Assembly: GCF_013744875.1 (NCBI RefSeq)
Contig: NZ_CP059399.1
Span: 3,906,001-3,970,000 of the forward strand
Direction of reading: 5' to 3'
Origin: Nocardia huaxiensis
GTDB lineage: Bacteria > Actinomycetota > Actinomycetes > Mycobacteriales > Mycobacteriaceae
DNA: 64,000 nucleotides
Shown here: piece by piece, positions 38,161 to 48,503 of the stretch
Layout: every line of letters begins with the position of its first letter
Numbering within the stretch: position 1 is the first letter of the stretch
The notes under the pieces: model-generated
Database searches by the model: none
What the model was told of the DNA's origin: nothing
Seen by the model: the letters and a program-made list of their open reading frames with translations, nothing else
Made by a program: the position numbers and the translations under genes

Positions 38161-38165
38161 CCAGC

Positions 38166-38203
38166 ATCGGCACCGGCCCCCACCGGTGCCGATTTCCTTT
38201 TCA
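38166..38203 (+). terminator. Intrinsic terminator after the MFS gene
   Basis: An 11-bp perfect stem ATCGGCACCGG/CCGGTGCCGAT (38166-38176 with 38183-38193), a 6-nt loop and a T-rich tail (TTCCTTTTC). It separates the MFS gene from the DoxX-like gene. Confidence 0.85.
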
Positions 38204-38239
38204 CCACCGCTTCACCCCCGAAATCCCCGGAGCCCCAGC

Positions 38240-38767
38240 ATGTTCGAGACCCTGCTCCTGTTGATCGTTCCCACCCTGGCCTTCCGCCTGCTCGGCGCCC
38301 TCGGCGTCACTCGCTTCACCACCTGGCGCGTATCGGCGGCGCACGGCCTGGCCGTCATGCTCCTCATGACCGGCAGCTCCCACTTCGCCCCCGACTCACA
38401 AACATTCATGCCCAGCCACACCGACCTCACCGCCATGGTCCCGTCCTTCGCCCCCGCCCCGGGCGCGATGGTCTACCTCACCGGCGTGCTGGAACTCCTG
38501 GGCGCCCTCGGCCTCGTCCTCACCGCTACCCGTGCCTACGCCGGAATCGCCCTGGCCCTCCTGTTCGTCCTCCTGCTGCCCGCGAATATCTTTGCGGCCG
38601 TGGATGATGTGCCGCTCAACGGCGACCCGGCCACGCCGCTCTGGTTCCGGATTCCCGAGCAGATCATCTACATCGCGGTCGCCCTGTGGGCCGCCCTCGG
38701 CACCGCCGAAGCCCGCGCGGCGCTACTGCGCGAGCGGTCGGACCACTCCGATGCACAGGTGCAGTAG
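38240..38767 (+). CDS. DoxX-like membrane protein
   Basis: 175 residues with about four hydrophobic segments. The DoxX/DoxD-type layout is visible: LLGALGVTRFTTWRVSAAHGLAVMLLMTGSSHFAP, then YLTGVLELLGALGLVLTATRAYAGIALALLFVLLLPANIFAAVDDVPLNG. DoxX proteins act in respiratory or thiol redox complexes; the exact role here is unknown. The ATG 38240 lies after the MFS terminator, so it has its own promoter or depends on read-through. Confidence 0.75.
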   Translation: MFETLLLLIVPTLAFRLLGALGVTRFTTWRVSAAHGLAVMLLMTGSSHFAPDSQTFMPSHTDLTAMVPSFAPAPGAMVYLTGVLELLGALGLVLTATRAYAGIALALLFVLLLPANIFAAVDDVPLNGDPATPLWFRIPEQIIYIAVALWAALGTAEARAALLRERSDHSDAQVQ

Positions 38768-38790
38768 CTCGCGGCGCGGGGGCAGGGACA

Positions 38791-38955
38791 TCAATTGCAT
38801 GGTGACGCTGACCGGTCCGCGCGCTCCAGCTTCTGGATGGTGCGAGCGGCGAGAAAAGCCTTCTACCCCAGTGCCTCCCGGGTCAGCCCCAGCCGCTTGC
38901 GATGGAATTCGATGTAGTCGCCGAGACTGGGCAGCGGCAGCGTCGGCTCGTTCAT
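38791..38955 (-). pseudogene. Truncated XRE regulator with an in-frame stop
   Basis: Reading from ATG 38953-38955: MNEPTLPLPSLGDYIEFHR then KRLGLTREALG, stop (TAG, 38863-38865), and in the same frame beyond it KAFLAARTIQKLERADRSA up to a TGA at 38791. This is the first helix-turn-helix of an actinobacterial XRE/MmyB-type regulator (compare LRARREATGLTRAELAKRAG...IQKIEQGTRAP in the gene at 48504), interrupted by one nonsense codon and then lost. The ATG overlaps the HxlR stop codon (ATGA), so it was once the second gene of that operon. Confidence 0.75.
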
Positions 38956-39335
38956 GCCCCGGCCGCGGCCTTACGTGCGGCCTCGATCTCATTGATGTGC
39001 TCCTCGGTCCACATCCGCAGTGCGCGAATGGGTCCGGCGAGGCTGTGGCCCAGCGGTGTGAGGGTGTACTCGACGCGCGGGGGAATGGTGGGATGCACTG
39101 TGCGCGTGAGGAATCCGTCGGTTTCCAGGCTGCGCAGGGTCTGCGTGAGCATTTTCTGTGAGACCCCGCCGATGCGACGGGAGAGCTCGGTGTAGCGCAT
39201 GGTGCCCGCGTCGAGGAGGGCGTCGATGACGAGGACCGTCCACTTGCCGGCAATGTGGTCGAGCACCTGGCGGGTGGGGCATTTGGGAGAGAACACATCG
39301 GCGGGCAGGCCGGAGGATTCGACGAGCGTTGACAC
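38952..39335 (-). CDS. HxlR-family transcriptional regulator
   Basis: 127 residues, a MarR-like winged helix of the HxlR type: CPTRQVLDHIAGKWTVLVIDALL, MRYTELSRRIGGVSQKMLTQTLRSLETDGFLTRTV, VEYTLTPLGHSL. The conserved Cys near residue 19 is the usual redox or aldehyde-sensing position of this family. GTG start at 39333-39335. It is divergent from a nitroreductase gene, the common partner of HxlR regulators, with palindromic sites in the 69-bp gap. Its stop overlaps the ATG of an XRE remnant. Confidence 0.9.
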   Translation of the reverse strand: MSTLVESSGLPADVFSPKCPTRQVLDHIAGKWTVLVIDALLDAGTMRYTELSRRIGGVSQKMLTQTLRSLETDGFLTRTVHPTIPPRVEYTLTPLGHSLAGPIRALRMWTEEHINEIEAARKAAAGA

Positions 39336-39350
39336 TCTGAAGAGAGTAAC

Positions 39351-39364
39351 GCACTAATTAGTGC
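39351..39364. promoter_or_regulatory. HxlR operator candidate
   Basis: GCACTAATTAGTGC, a perfect 14-bp palindrome 15 bp before the HxlR start and 40 bp before the nitroreductase ATG. A partial copy (TAGTTAGTGAAA) lies near 39393-39404, beside the nitroreductase start. Confidence 0.75.
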
Positions 39365-39404
39365 CTTCTTCCCAAAGGATCGCCACTCTCCAATAGTTAG
39401 TGAA

Positions 39405-40070
39405 ATGAAAACGAACTCGCCTGCACCCCACACCCTTTCGGTCGCCGAAGCCATTCGCACCCGCCGCACCGTCCGGCACTACCTGCCGGATCCTGTCCCC
39501 GCCGAGCACCTCGGGACGCTCACGGAACTGGCCATGGAAGCTCCCTCGAGCTGGAACCTGCAAGATCGCTCACTTGTCGTCGTCACCGATCCCGAAGTGC
39601 GAGAAGGACTTACCGGGGCCACCGGTGGGCAGCCGCAGCCTCAGGAGGCTCCGGTGATGCTCGTCTTCGTCGCCGAACCGCAAGCCTGGCGGGAGGATCG
39701 TGCCGATGTCTACGAACTCGCCCGCCGCAACGACGCCTGGAAGGAAGACTTCATCACCTTCTTCTCGGCGGCCTCGGAAGAGTTCCAGCAGAGCCTCGCC
39801 GCCCGCGGCCTGCTGCGCGAATACGCGGTCAAGGACGCCATGATCGCGGCCTCCTACGTCATGCTCGCCGCCACCGAACTCGGCCTGGCCACCTCGCCGA
39901 TGAACGGCTGGGACGAGGACAGGGTGAAGAAGGTCATCGGCATCGAGGACCGGGACGATCTGGCCATCGCCCTGCTCATGTCCGTCGGGTACGCGGCGGA
40001 ACAGCGCCTGCACCCGGGGCGCAGACCGCTGGGGCGGACCGTGCACCGCGATCGTTATGCGCGGGCCTGA
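39405..40070 (+). CDS. Nitroreductase-family FMN oxidoreductase
   Basis: 221 residues. FMN-dependent nitroreductase fold: EAIRTRRTVRHYLPDPVP with the Arg-rich FMN phosphate-binding segment, MEAPSSWNLQDRSLVVV, AASYVMLAATELGLATSPMNGWD, and a C-terminal ALLMSVGYAAE. It reduces nitro, quinone or azo compounds using NAD(P)H; its substrate is unknown. It is divergent from HxlR, which probably induces it under oxidative or electrophile stress. Confidence 0.9.
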   Translation: MKTNSPAPHTLSVAEAIRTRRTVRHYLPDPVPAEHLGTLTELAMEAPSSWNLQDRSLVVVTDPEVREGLTGATGGQPQPQEAPVMLVFVAEPQAWREDRADVYELARRNDAWKEDFITFFSAASEEFQQSLAARGLLREYAVKDAMIAASYVMLAATELGLATSPMNGWDEDRVKKVIGIEDRDDLAIALLMSVGYAAEQRLHPGRRPLGRTVHRDRYARA

Positions 40071-40223
40071 GCCGCGGCGTACCGGCCCGGGATGTAGCAA
40101 GCGGGCTGGTTGATTCCGATTGACGAGCACAGGGCGTGGGACCTGCGGGTATCGTCCGACCTTCGAAACCCGCACATTTCCGCAGCGCCTCAGGTCAGCC
40201 GGAATCGACCCAGGTGAATATAG

Positions 40224-42198
<1,975 letters not shown>

Positions 42199-42233
42199 CC
42201 TGACCCCTTCGATACGAGGAAGCGAAACGTCAA

Positions 42234-44735
42234 GTGCGAGTAGCGCAATCCTGGCTGACGGAAATCCTGCGGCGGACCACTCCCGAGTGGTCGGTCACCG
42301 CGGAGGAGCTCGATGCCGGTTTCGTCCGGGTCGGGCTGGAGGTCGAAGAGGTCGATCCGCTGCAGCGGGTCGAAGGTGACATCGAGAAGCCCCTCGTGGT
42401 GGGCCGGGTCGCCGAGATCACCGAGCTGACCGAGTTCAAGAAGCCGATCCGCTTCTGCAAGGTCGATGTCGGCAATCCCGAGCTGCAGGAGATCGTCTGT
42501 GGCGCACGGAATTTCGTCGTCGGCGATCTGGTGGTCGTGGTGCTGCCGGGCGGCGTGCTGCCCGGCGGCTTCAAGATCACCTCACGGAAGACCTACGGGC
42601 ACACCAGCAATGGCATGATCTGCTCGGTCGCCGAACTCGGCATCGGCAAGGATCACAATGGCATCCTGGTGCTCGAGCCCGGCACCGCCGAACCCGGCAC
42701 CGACGCCAATGAACTGCTGGGCCTGGACGATACGGTCATCGAACTGGCCATCACCCCCGACCGCGGCTACGCCTTCTCCGCGCGCGGCCTGGCACGGGAG
42801 CTCGCCTGCGGATTCGACCTGGAATACAGCGATCCCGCCATCCGGACCCTGCCCGACTCCGAAACACAGGCGTGGGCGGTGAAGATCGAGCCGGAGTCGC
42901 TGTGCACCCGCTTCGCGGTGCGCCGCGTCACCGGCATCGATCCCAAGGCCGTCAGCCCCTGGTGGCTGCAGCGCCGGCTGCTGCTGTCGGGTGTGCGCCC
43001 GATCTCCCCGGCCGTCGACGTCACCAACTACGTGATGCTCGAACTCGGCCAGCCGCTGCACGCCTTCGACGCCGCGAAGGTGCACGGCGGCTTCGTGGTT
43101 CGCCGCGCCAACAAGGGTGAGACCCTGCGCACCCTCGACGACGCCGAGCGCACCCTCGACGCCGAAGACGTGGTGATCGCCGACGATTCCGGCGTCATCT
43201 CCCTCGCCGGCGTCATGGGCGGCGCGAGCACCGAGGTCGGCGACAACTCCACCGACATCCTGCTCGAGGCCGCGACCTGGAACCCGGTCGCCATCGCCCG
43301 CACCACGCGTCGGCACAAGCTCGGCTCCGAGGCCAGCCGCCGCTTCGAACGCGTCGTCGACCCCGAGGTCAATATCGCCGCGCTCGACCGCGCCGCCACC
43401 CTGCTGGCCGAAATCGCCGGTGGCACAGTCGAACCCGTGCTCACCGACGTGCGCGTGCCGGTTCCGGCCGTCGCGCCGATCAGCATGAACATCGACCTCG
43501 CCGACCGCACCGCGGGCGTGCAGTACGCCCCCGGCACCTCCAGCCGTCGCCTGCAGCAGGTCGGCTGCGCGGTGGATGTCGGCGTCAGCGACGCCGGGCA
43601 CGCCCAGTTGGTCGTCACCCCGCCGAGCTGGCGGCCCGACCTCACCCAGCCCGCCGACCTGGTGGAGGAGGTGCTGCGCCTGGAGGGCCTCGACAAGATC
43701 CCGTCCGTGCTGCCCACCGCCCCCGCCGGCCGCGGCCTGACCCCCGAGCAGCGCCGCCGCCGCGCCGTCAGCAAGGCCCTGGCCTTCTCCGGCGCGGTCG
43801 AGGTGCCCTCGCCGGTCTTCATGTCCGCCACCGTGTTCGACACCTGGGGCCTGGACGCCGACGACCCGCGCCGCAAGACGCTGAAGGTGCTCAACCCGCT
43901 CGACGCGGAGCGCCCCGACCTGTCCTCGACCCTGCTGCCGGGGCTGCTGGAAGTGGCCGCACGCAATATCTCGCGCGGCGAGCGCGACATCGCGATCTAC
44001 GGCATCGGTCAGGTCGTCCTGCCCACTGCCGAGACCACGGCCGTCGAGCCGCTCCCGGTGGACCGTCGCCCCACCGAGGACGAGATCGGCGTGCTGCTGA
44101 AGTCGTTGCCCGCCCAGCCGATTCACATCGGCGCGGTGCTCACCGGCCGCCGCGAGCCGCGTGGTCCGTGGGGTCCGGGTCGTCCCGTCGAGGCTTCGGA
44201 CGCCTTCGCCCTCGTCGACGCCATCGCCGACGCGGCCGGAGTCAGCATCGAGCGCCGCAGTGCCGCGCACCTGCCCTGGCATCCGGGCCGCTGCGCCGAA
44301 CTGCTCGTCGACGGCGTGGTCGTCGGCCACGCGGGCGAACTGCACCCGGCCGTCCTGGAGCGTTCGGGCCTGCCCCCGCGCACCTGCGCCGTCGAGCTCG
44401 ACCTGGATGCTCTGCCGCTGCGCGAAATCCGTCCCGCCCCTGTGGTTTCCGCCTTCCCGGCGGTCCTGCAGGACGTGTCGGTCAGCGTCGAGAAGGCCAC
44501 CCCCGCCGCCGCCGTCGAATCCGCCCTCCGCACGGGCGCAGGCGAACTGCTGGAAAGCATTTCGCTCTTCGACGTCTACGAAGGCGCGCAGGCCGGCGAG
44601 GGCCGCAAGTCCCTCACCTACGCCCTGCGCTTCCGCGCCATCGACCGCACCCTCACCGAGGATGAGGCCAGCGCGGCCCGCGATGCCGCGGTGGCCAATG
44701 CCGCGGCCACTGTGGGAGCGGTACTGCGCGGGTAG
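42234..44735 (+). CDS. pheT: Phenylalanyl-tRNA synthetase beta subunit
   Basis: 833 residues, usual length. Domains in order: tRNA-binding OB fold (B2, about 40-150, [25 protein letters not shown]), B3/B4 editing domain (about 210-380, [18 protein letters not shown]), B5, catalytic-like core, and C-terminal ferredoxin-like anticodon-binding (FDX-ACB) domain (last 95 residues, [22 protein letters not shown]). GTG start. Encoded with pheS and ended by a hairpin terminator. Confidence 0.97.
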   Translation: MRVAQSWLTEILRRTTPEWSVTAEELDAGFVRVGLEVEEVDPLQRVEGDIEKPLVVGRVAEITELTEFKKPIRFCKVDVGNPELQEIVCGARNFVVGDLVVVVLPGGVLPGGFKITSRKTYGHTSNGMICSVAELGIGKDHNGILVLEPGTAEPGTDANELLGLDDTVIELAITPDRGYAFSARGLARELACGFDLEYSDPAIRTLPDSETQAWAVKIEPESLCTRFAVRRVTGIDPKAVSPWWLQRRLLLSGVRPISPAVDVTNYVMLELGQPLHAFDAAKVHGGFVVRRANKGETLRTLDDAERTLDAEDVVIADDSGVISLAGVMGGASTEVGDNSTDILLEAATWNPVAIARTTRRHKLGSEASRRFERVVDPEVNIAALDRAATLLAEIAGGTVEPVLTDVRVPVPAVAPISMNIDLADRTAGVQYAPGTSSRRLQQVGCAVDVGVSDAGHAQLVVTPPSWRPDLTQPADLVEEVLRLEGLDKIPSVLPTAPAGRGLTPEQRRRRAVSKALAFSGAVEVPSPVFMSATVFDTWGLDADDPRRKTLKVLNPLDAERPDLSSTLLPGLLEVAARNISRGERDIAIYGIGQVVLPTAETTAVEPLPVDRRPTEDEIGVLLKSLPAQPIHIGAVLTGRREPRGPWGPGRPVEASDAFALVDAIADAAGVSIERRSAAHLPWHPGRCAELLVDGVVVGHAGELHPAVLERSGLPPRTCAVELDLDALPLREIRPAPVVSAFPAVLQDVSVSVEKATPAAAVESALRTGAGELLESISLFDVYEGAQAGEGRKSLTYALRFRAIDRTLTEDEASAARDAAVANAAATVGAVLRG

Positions 44736-44746
44736 TTTCCGCTGAT

Positions 44747-44796
44747 AGCGGCCCGTCGTGCGACACACCGAGAACGGTGCCACGGCGGGCCGCTTT
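44747..44796 (+). terminator. Hairpin terminator after pheT
   Basis: The stem AGCGGCCCG/CGGGCCGCT (44747-44755 with 44786-44794) encloses a second small stem-loop and is followed by TTCGCG. It starts 12 bp after the pheT stop. Confidence 0.7.
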
Positions 44797-44878
44797 CGCG
44801 TACGATCAGGGCATCACTTCGGTGATGGGTTGATAAGGAACGAGTGCCGGATGCGACCCGACGCCCGCCCGTTGCAGG

Positions 44879-44995
44879 TTACCTAGCCCTGTAAATCAAC
44901 CGGACCAGGTACAGGATCCCGGCGACTGTGGCAGCGCCTATCGCAAACGACGCCCAGTCGACCGGGGTTTCCTGTTTCATGGAATGCTTCCCCAT
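44879..44995 (-). CDS. Small single-pass membrane protein (38 aa)
   Basis: ATG at 44993-44995, stop TAA at 44879-44881: MGKHSMKQETPVDWASFAI then GAATVAGILYLVRLIYRAR. The first half is polar, the second half one transmembrane helix of about 18 residues ending in a basic cap, so the N-terminus is probably outside. A very strong Shine-Dalgarno sequence (AGGAGGTGAGG) lies about ten bases before the ATG, and a TATCGT -10-like box lies about 90 nt upstream. No family recognised. It was missed because it is short; the ribosome-binding site and TM helix are the support. Confidence 0.6.
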   Translation of the reverse strand: MGKHSMKQETPVDWASFAIGAATVAGILYLVRLIYRAR

Positions 44996-45026
44996 GATCC
45001 CGCCTCACCTCCTCTCCTTTCTCAGG

Positions 45027-45055
45027 GGCGGCGTGGACCAGGTCCATTCGCCGCC
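45027..45055 (-). promoter_or_regulatory. Structured 5' leader of the small membrane protein
   Basis: GGCGGC (45027-45032) pairs with GCCGCC (45050-45055) around an internal palindrome TGGACCAGGTCCA (45034-45046). It lies in the untranslated leader just upstream of the Shine-Dalgarno sequence of the 38-residue gene, on the minus strand. Confidence 0.5.
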
Positions 45056-45165
45056 ACCCCCCGCTCTAGAGGAAGCTGCAGTCACGATACTTGTCCGCTA
45101 TGGATTTGCGGGTTGCTTTGGCGCGTCTCGCTTTTCGATACCCAGCGGTCGGGTAGGAAAGGGAT

Positions 45166-45927
45166 ATGCGGCATCCGGCTACGCCTATTTTGAATGTGCT
45201 GACTTACCTGCCTGATCGGCGGATCGTGTCGACGCCTGCCATGTTCGGGGTCGAGTACGAGGATCTGTCGCTGGCTACGGCCGATGGGGAGACGGTCAAT
45301 GCCTGGTTTGTGCGGGCGGTGGGGAAACCGGTGGGGCACTTGCTGTTCGCGCATGGGAATGCGGGGAATATCGGGGATCGGTCGCCGGTGTTGGCCATGC
45401 TCGCCGCGGTCGGGTTCGATGTGCTGATTTTCGACTATCGGGGGTATGGGCGGAGTTCGGGGCGGCCTACTGAGCGAGGGACCTATCTGGATGCTCGGGC
45501 TGCTCGGGAGGCGCTGCTCGCACAGGCTGGAGTGGACGCGAATCGAGTTGTGTACCTGGGGAAGTCGCTCGGCGGGGGTGTGATGGTGGAGCTGGCTACG
45601 GCGTATCCGCCTGCGGCGCTGGTGCTCATGTCCACGTTCACCGGGCTCAGGGATGCGGCGGCGGCTGTATATCCGTTCCTGCCGAAGATTTTCGTGCCGG
45701 GGGCGTATCCGAGTTTGCGGCGGGTCCGCGATCTGCGGTGTCCGGTGCTGATCATGCACGGGGACAATGACGAGCTGTTGCCGGTGTGGATGGGGCGGGC
45801 GCTGTTCGAGGCGGCGGCGGAGCCGAAGGAGCTCGTCATCTATCCGGGTGGCGGGCACAACGATCTGATCGGGGTGCCGGGGTGGGCGGAGACCGTGGCG
45901 AGCTGGGTGCGGCGCACGCTGGGATAG
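45166..45927 (+). CDS. Alpha/beta hydrolase (BEM46/YghX-like)
   Basis: 253 residues. Oxyanion HG motif FAHGNAGNIGDR, strand FDYRGYGRSSGRPTERGTYLDARAA, nucleophile elbow GKSLGGGV (Ser at about residue 145), acid Asp in MHGDNDELLP and His in GGGHNDL. This is the BEM46/Fsh-like serine hydrolase family with unknown substrate. ATG 45166 has GGAAAGG upstream. The codon usage is noticeably less GC-biased at third positions than its neighbours, with many GGG/GTG codons, which may hint at recent acquisition or lower expression. Confidence 0.85.
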   Translation: MRHPATPILNVLTYLPDRRIVSTPAMFGVEYEDLSLATADGETVNAWFVRAVGKPVGHLLFAHGNAGNIGDRSPVLAMLAAVGFDVLIFDYRGYGRSSGRPTERGTYLDARAAREALLAQAGVDANRVVYLGKSLGGGVMVELATAYPPAALVLMSTFTGLRDAAAAVYPFLPKIFVPGAYPSLRRVRDLRCPVLIMHGDNDELLPVWMGRALFEAAAEPKELVIYPGGGHNDLIGVPGWAETVASWVRRTLG

Positions 45928-45981
45928 GGCGAAATGTCCGGGTTCAGCTCATGCTCAGGTGGAGCTGCGTAGCCTGGCTGC

Positions 45982-46491
45982 ATGAACGATTCCACGGGTT
46001 TGGCGGGGGAGTTGGCGAAATTGCCGGACGCCGAGCTGGCGGCCGTGGTCGAGGCGGCCACGGACGGGCGGGCAGGGCTGGCGGCGCTGCACGCGGTGGC
46101 GGCGTCGGTGGCCGCCACCGTCGGTCATGCGCCCATCGCGGTGAATGTGAGCACTGACACGCCTATTGATGCGGAGCTCGTGCCACACGAGACGCCGGGC
46201 ACATTCGAGCAGGTCGGAGCCACACCGGGAGTGTCTGGGATACCGGTACCGCCGGCCGGTATGCCGTCGGGGACGGTTGGTGGCGGGTATACGACATCCG
46301 GCGTCCCTACTTTCGAGTCAGTTCGCGATAAGGTCGAGCAGCGCTACGGCACAGCGCAGGGGATGGGCGACCTCGATCGGCAGACACCGGCAGGCCGTAG
46401 CGCCGAGGAACAGTGGGATGCGCGGGCGAAAGCCGCGCGGGAGCGCCTGGAACAGATCCGGAAATCGGTGCACGGCAACGACAACGGCTGA
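45982..46491 (+). CDS. Hypothetical protein
   Basis: 169 residues, no family recognised. The N-terminal 50 residues are Ala-rich and helical (LAGELAKLPDAELAAVVEAATDGRAGLAALHAV), the middle is Pro/Gly/Thr-rich and probably disordered, and the C-terminal 50 residues are a charged helix (FESVRDKVEQRYG, WDARAKAARERLEQIRKS). No signal peptide or membrane segment. It starts 54 bp after the hydrolase and ends 39 bp before the next gene, so it may be co-transcribed with the latter. A scaffold-type role is only a guess. Confidence 0.55.
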   Translation: MNDSTGLAGELAKLPDAELAAVVEAATDGRAGLAALHAVAASVAATVGHAPIAVNVSTDTPIDAELVPHETPGTFEQVGATPGVSGIPVPPAGMPSGTVGGGYTTSGVPTFESVRDKVEQRYGTAQGMGDLDRQTPAGRSAEEQWDARAKAARERLEQIRKSVHGNDNG

Positions 46492-46530
46492 CGATCCGGG
46501 CGGTCCGTCTTATCGATGGGTGGAATACCT

Positions 46531-47568
46531 GTGACCGAACCGCGCGAGATCGCCGAACGGCTGCTCGACCTGCAAGTCGACTTCATCGTCGCCGAGGTGA
46601 CCGGCGAGCGCTTCGCCGAAGTCATCGCCCGCGACACCGATGCGGTGATCGGCGTCGCCGACACCATCATCTTCCGCGATGTGGTGGAGATCGATCAGGC
46701 CAAGCAGACGGTCGCGAATGTGATCGACCTGATCGGCGGCAGTCCGGTGCTGCGCGAATCGGTCGGCACCTTCGCCGACTCGATCTACGACAATATCGCC
46801 GAGAACAACCAGTACACCCTCGGCGACGTGGTCGAGCGGGAGCCGGTCGAGCAGCTGCTGGAAAAGATCTTCGGCATGCACCAGGCGCAGGAGCGCATCC
46901 TGGAGCGCCTCACCGACAGCCCGCTCGTGGCCACCGTGGCCTCGAAGTTCGTCGATCACCTGATCTCCGACTTCATGGAGACCAACAAGCAGATCGCGGG
47001 CAAGATCCCGGGCGTCTCCTCGCTGGTGTCGCTGGGCACCTCGGCCGCCAAGCAGGCCCGCAAGGCCGCCGAGAAGGCCGCCGGCGAGGGCAGCTTCCTG
47101 GGCGAAATGGCCGGCAAGGGCGCGGTTTTCGCGCTCAAGCGGACCAATAACGCCATCCGCGACATGCTGCGCAATGCCCCCGTGCACGATGCCGCCATGG
47201 AGTTCTGGGACCTGCATGCCGGGGAGCCGGTGAGCGGCCTGAAGGAATACCTGTCCCAGAAGGACCTGCAGGAACTGGCGCTCATCATCTACCAGATCGC
47301 CGTCACCACACGGGAAAAGGAGTACTTCTCCGTGCTCGTGGACGAGTGCGTGGAGGTGTTCTTCACCAAGTACGGCGATCACACCCTCGCCGCCATGCTG
47401 CCCGAACTGGGCCTGTCCAATGAGACCATCGCCGCCGAGATCCTGCGCTACGGTCCCGTCGTGGTGGAGGCCGCCAAGCGAAACGGTGTGCTGGCCAAGC
47501 TGATTCGCGAGCGCCTGGAGCCCTTCTTCCTCTCCGAGCCGGTGCTCGCGGTTCTCGCCGGCAACTGA
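46531..47568 (+). CDS. Conserved hypothetical helical protein
   Basis: 345 residues, almost wholly helical with no signal peptide. It starts EPREIAERLLDLQVDFIVAEVTG and has regular amphipathic helices (LLEKIFGMHQAQERILERLTD; FVDHLISDFMETNKQIAGKIPG). One central Lys/Ala/Gly stretch (SAAKQARKAAEKAAGEGSFLG) may be a flexible hinge. No catalytic motif seen. GTG 46531 is preferred; ATG 46516 would add five residues. It follows the preceding hypothetical gene by 39 bp and ends in a hairpin terminator. No function can be assigned. Confidence 0.65.
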   Translation: MTEPREIAERLLDLQVDFIVAEVTGERFAEVIARDTDAVIGVADTIIFRDVVEIDQAKQTVANVIDLIGGSPVLRESVGTFADSIYDNIAENNQYTLGDVVEREPVEQLLEKIFGMHQAQERILERLTDSPLVATVASKFVDHLISDFMETNKQIAGKIPGVSSLVSLGTSAAKQARKAAEKAAGEGSFLGEMAGKGAVFALKRTNNAIRDMLRNAPVHDAAMEFWDLHAGEPVSGLKEYLSQKDLQELALIIYQIAVTTREKEYFSVLVDECVEVFFTKYGDHTLAAMLPELGLSNETIAAEILRYGPVVVEAAKRNGVLAKLIRERLEPFFLSEPVLAVLAGN

Positions 47569-47598
47569 ACGCCGAAACCTCGATCGTCATGGCGAATC

Positions 47599-47629
47599 CG
47601 GGCCGGGCACCGATCTGGTGTCCGGCCCG
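47599..47629 (+). terminator. Hairpin after the helical protein gene
   Basis: CGGGCCGG/CCGGCCCG (47599-47606 with 47622-47629) plus CACC/GGTG inside, 31 bp past the stop codon. No T-run. Confidence 0.6.
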
Positions 47630-47717
47630 TGTCGTGCGCGCACTGCTGCGACTCGGCGGGCGCGTGCTGTCCGGTTGGGGCACAGTGGTATCAGGTCGTG
47701 CCGAAGGGAGGACCACG

Positions 47718-48083
47718 GTGGAGCTGCCGATCATCGGAGAGCATCTCACGGTCCGGTCGTCCGATCCGCTGCTGATCATCGAGGCGGGCGAGTACGAGCT
47801 GCACATCGAAGGTGAACTGGCCGTGCACGATCCGAGTGCGCAGACCCTGCACCGCATCCCCGGGGAACCGCACACCGACGAGCTGGTGCAGGCCCTCGAT
47901 GGCGAGATCACCTATGCCGCAGCCACATCCGACGGGCAGCTGCGCATCGACCTGGACAGCGGGCAACGGCTGGTGGTCGAACCGGACCGCTTCTTCGAAG
48001 CCTGGACGGTCACCGCACCCGGCCGCTACCTGGTGGTGTGCATGCCCGGCGGTGAGCTCGCGGTGTGGTCGCAGGAGTCCTGA
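47718..48083 (+). CDS. DUF6188-like hypothetical protein
   Basis: 121 residues, probably all-beta: alternating strands ELPIIGEHLTVRSSDPLLIIEAGEYELHIEGELAVHD, DGEITYAAATSDGQLRIDLDSGQRLVVEPD, and a C-terminal GRYLVVCMPGGELAVW. This is the pattern of the DUF6188 family; function unknown. I chose the GTG at 47718 because GAAGGGAGGACC precedes it; the longer frame upstream overlaps a terminator and is Arg-rich. Confidence 0.65.
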   Translation: MELPIIGEHLTVRSSDPLLIIEAGEYELHIEGELAVHDPSAQTLHRIPGEPHTDELVQALDGEITYAAATSDGQLRIDLDSGQRLVVEPDRFFEAWTVTAPGRYLVVCMPGGELAVWSQES

Positions 48084-48503
48084 GCGGGATCGCCGCCGGA
48101 GGTCCGGGTGTGCCCTGTGCCACCGCGGCCGATGAGCGTCAGGTGTGCGCTCACCGGCCACGGGGCCGGCGTTTCCACGAGGTACCGGTGCCGTCGCCGA
48201 CTCGCCGTGTCGGCAACCCCTCGGCGCGTGCCCCGGATCGCCGTCGAACGATGACGGTGGCCCGGGTTCGTGCCGTCCCCTCCCGGGCACCCGCGGTGGC
48301 CGTACTGCATCGCACGGCGTCGAAAGCATCCCGGCTGGCGCGGGTGGCCGTCAAGCTGGAGTCCTGTCCCATTTTGTCCCTGTTTAGGGTTGGCTCAGAA
48401 TTTGCTGAATCGGGCGATATGGGTTACCGGATGCGCGCGACACCGTGGGGCGCGGTAGTTTTGCAGCGATATCACTGGTACGTACCTGTTCAGGAGGTAA
48501 GGC
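48084..48503. other. 420-bp region without a clear gene
   Basis: High-GC until about 48360, then an AT-richer stretch (TTTTGTCCCTGTTTAGGGTTGG...GAATTTGCTGAATCG), which is the likely promoter region of the following XRE gene. A good Shine-Dalgarno sequence (AGGAGGT) lies 7 nt before that gene. I found no protein with support on either strand. Confidence 0.5.
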
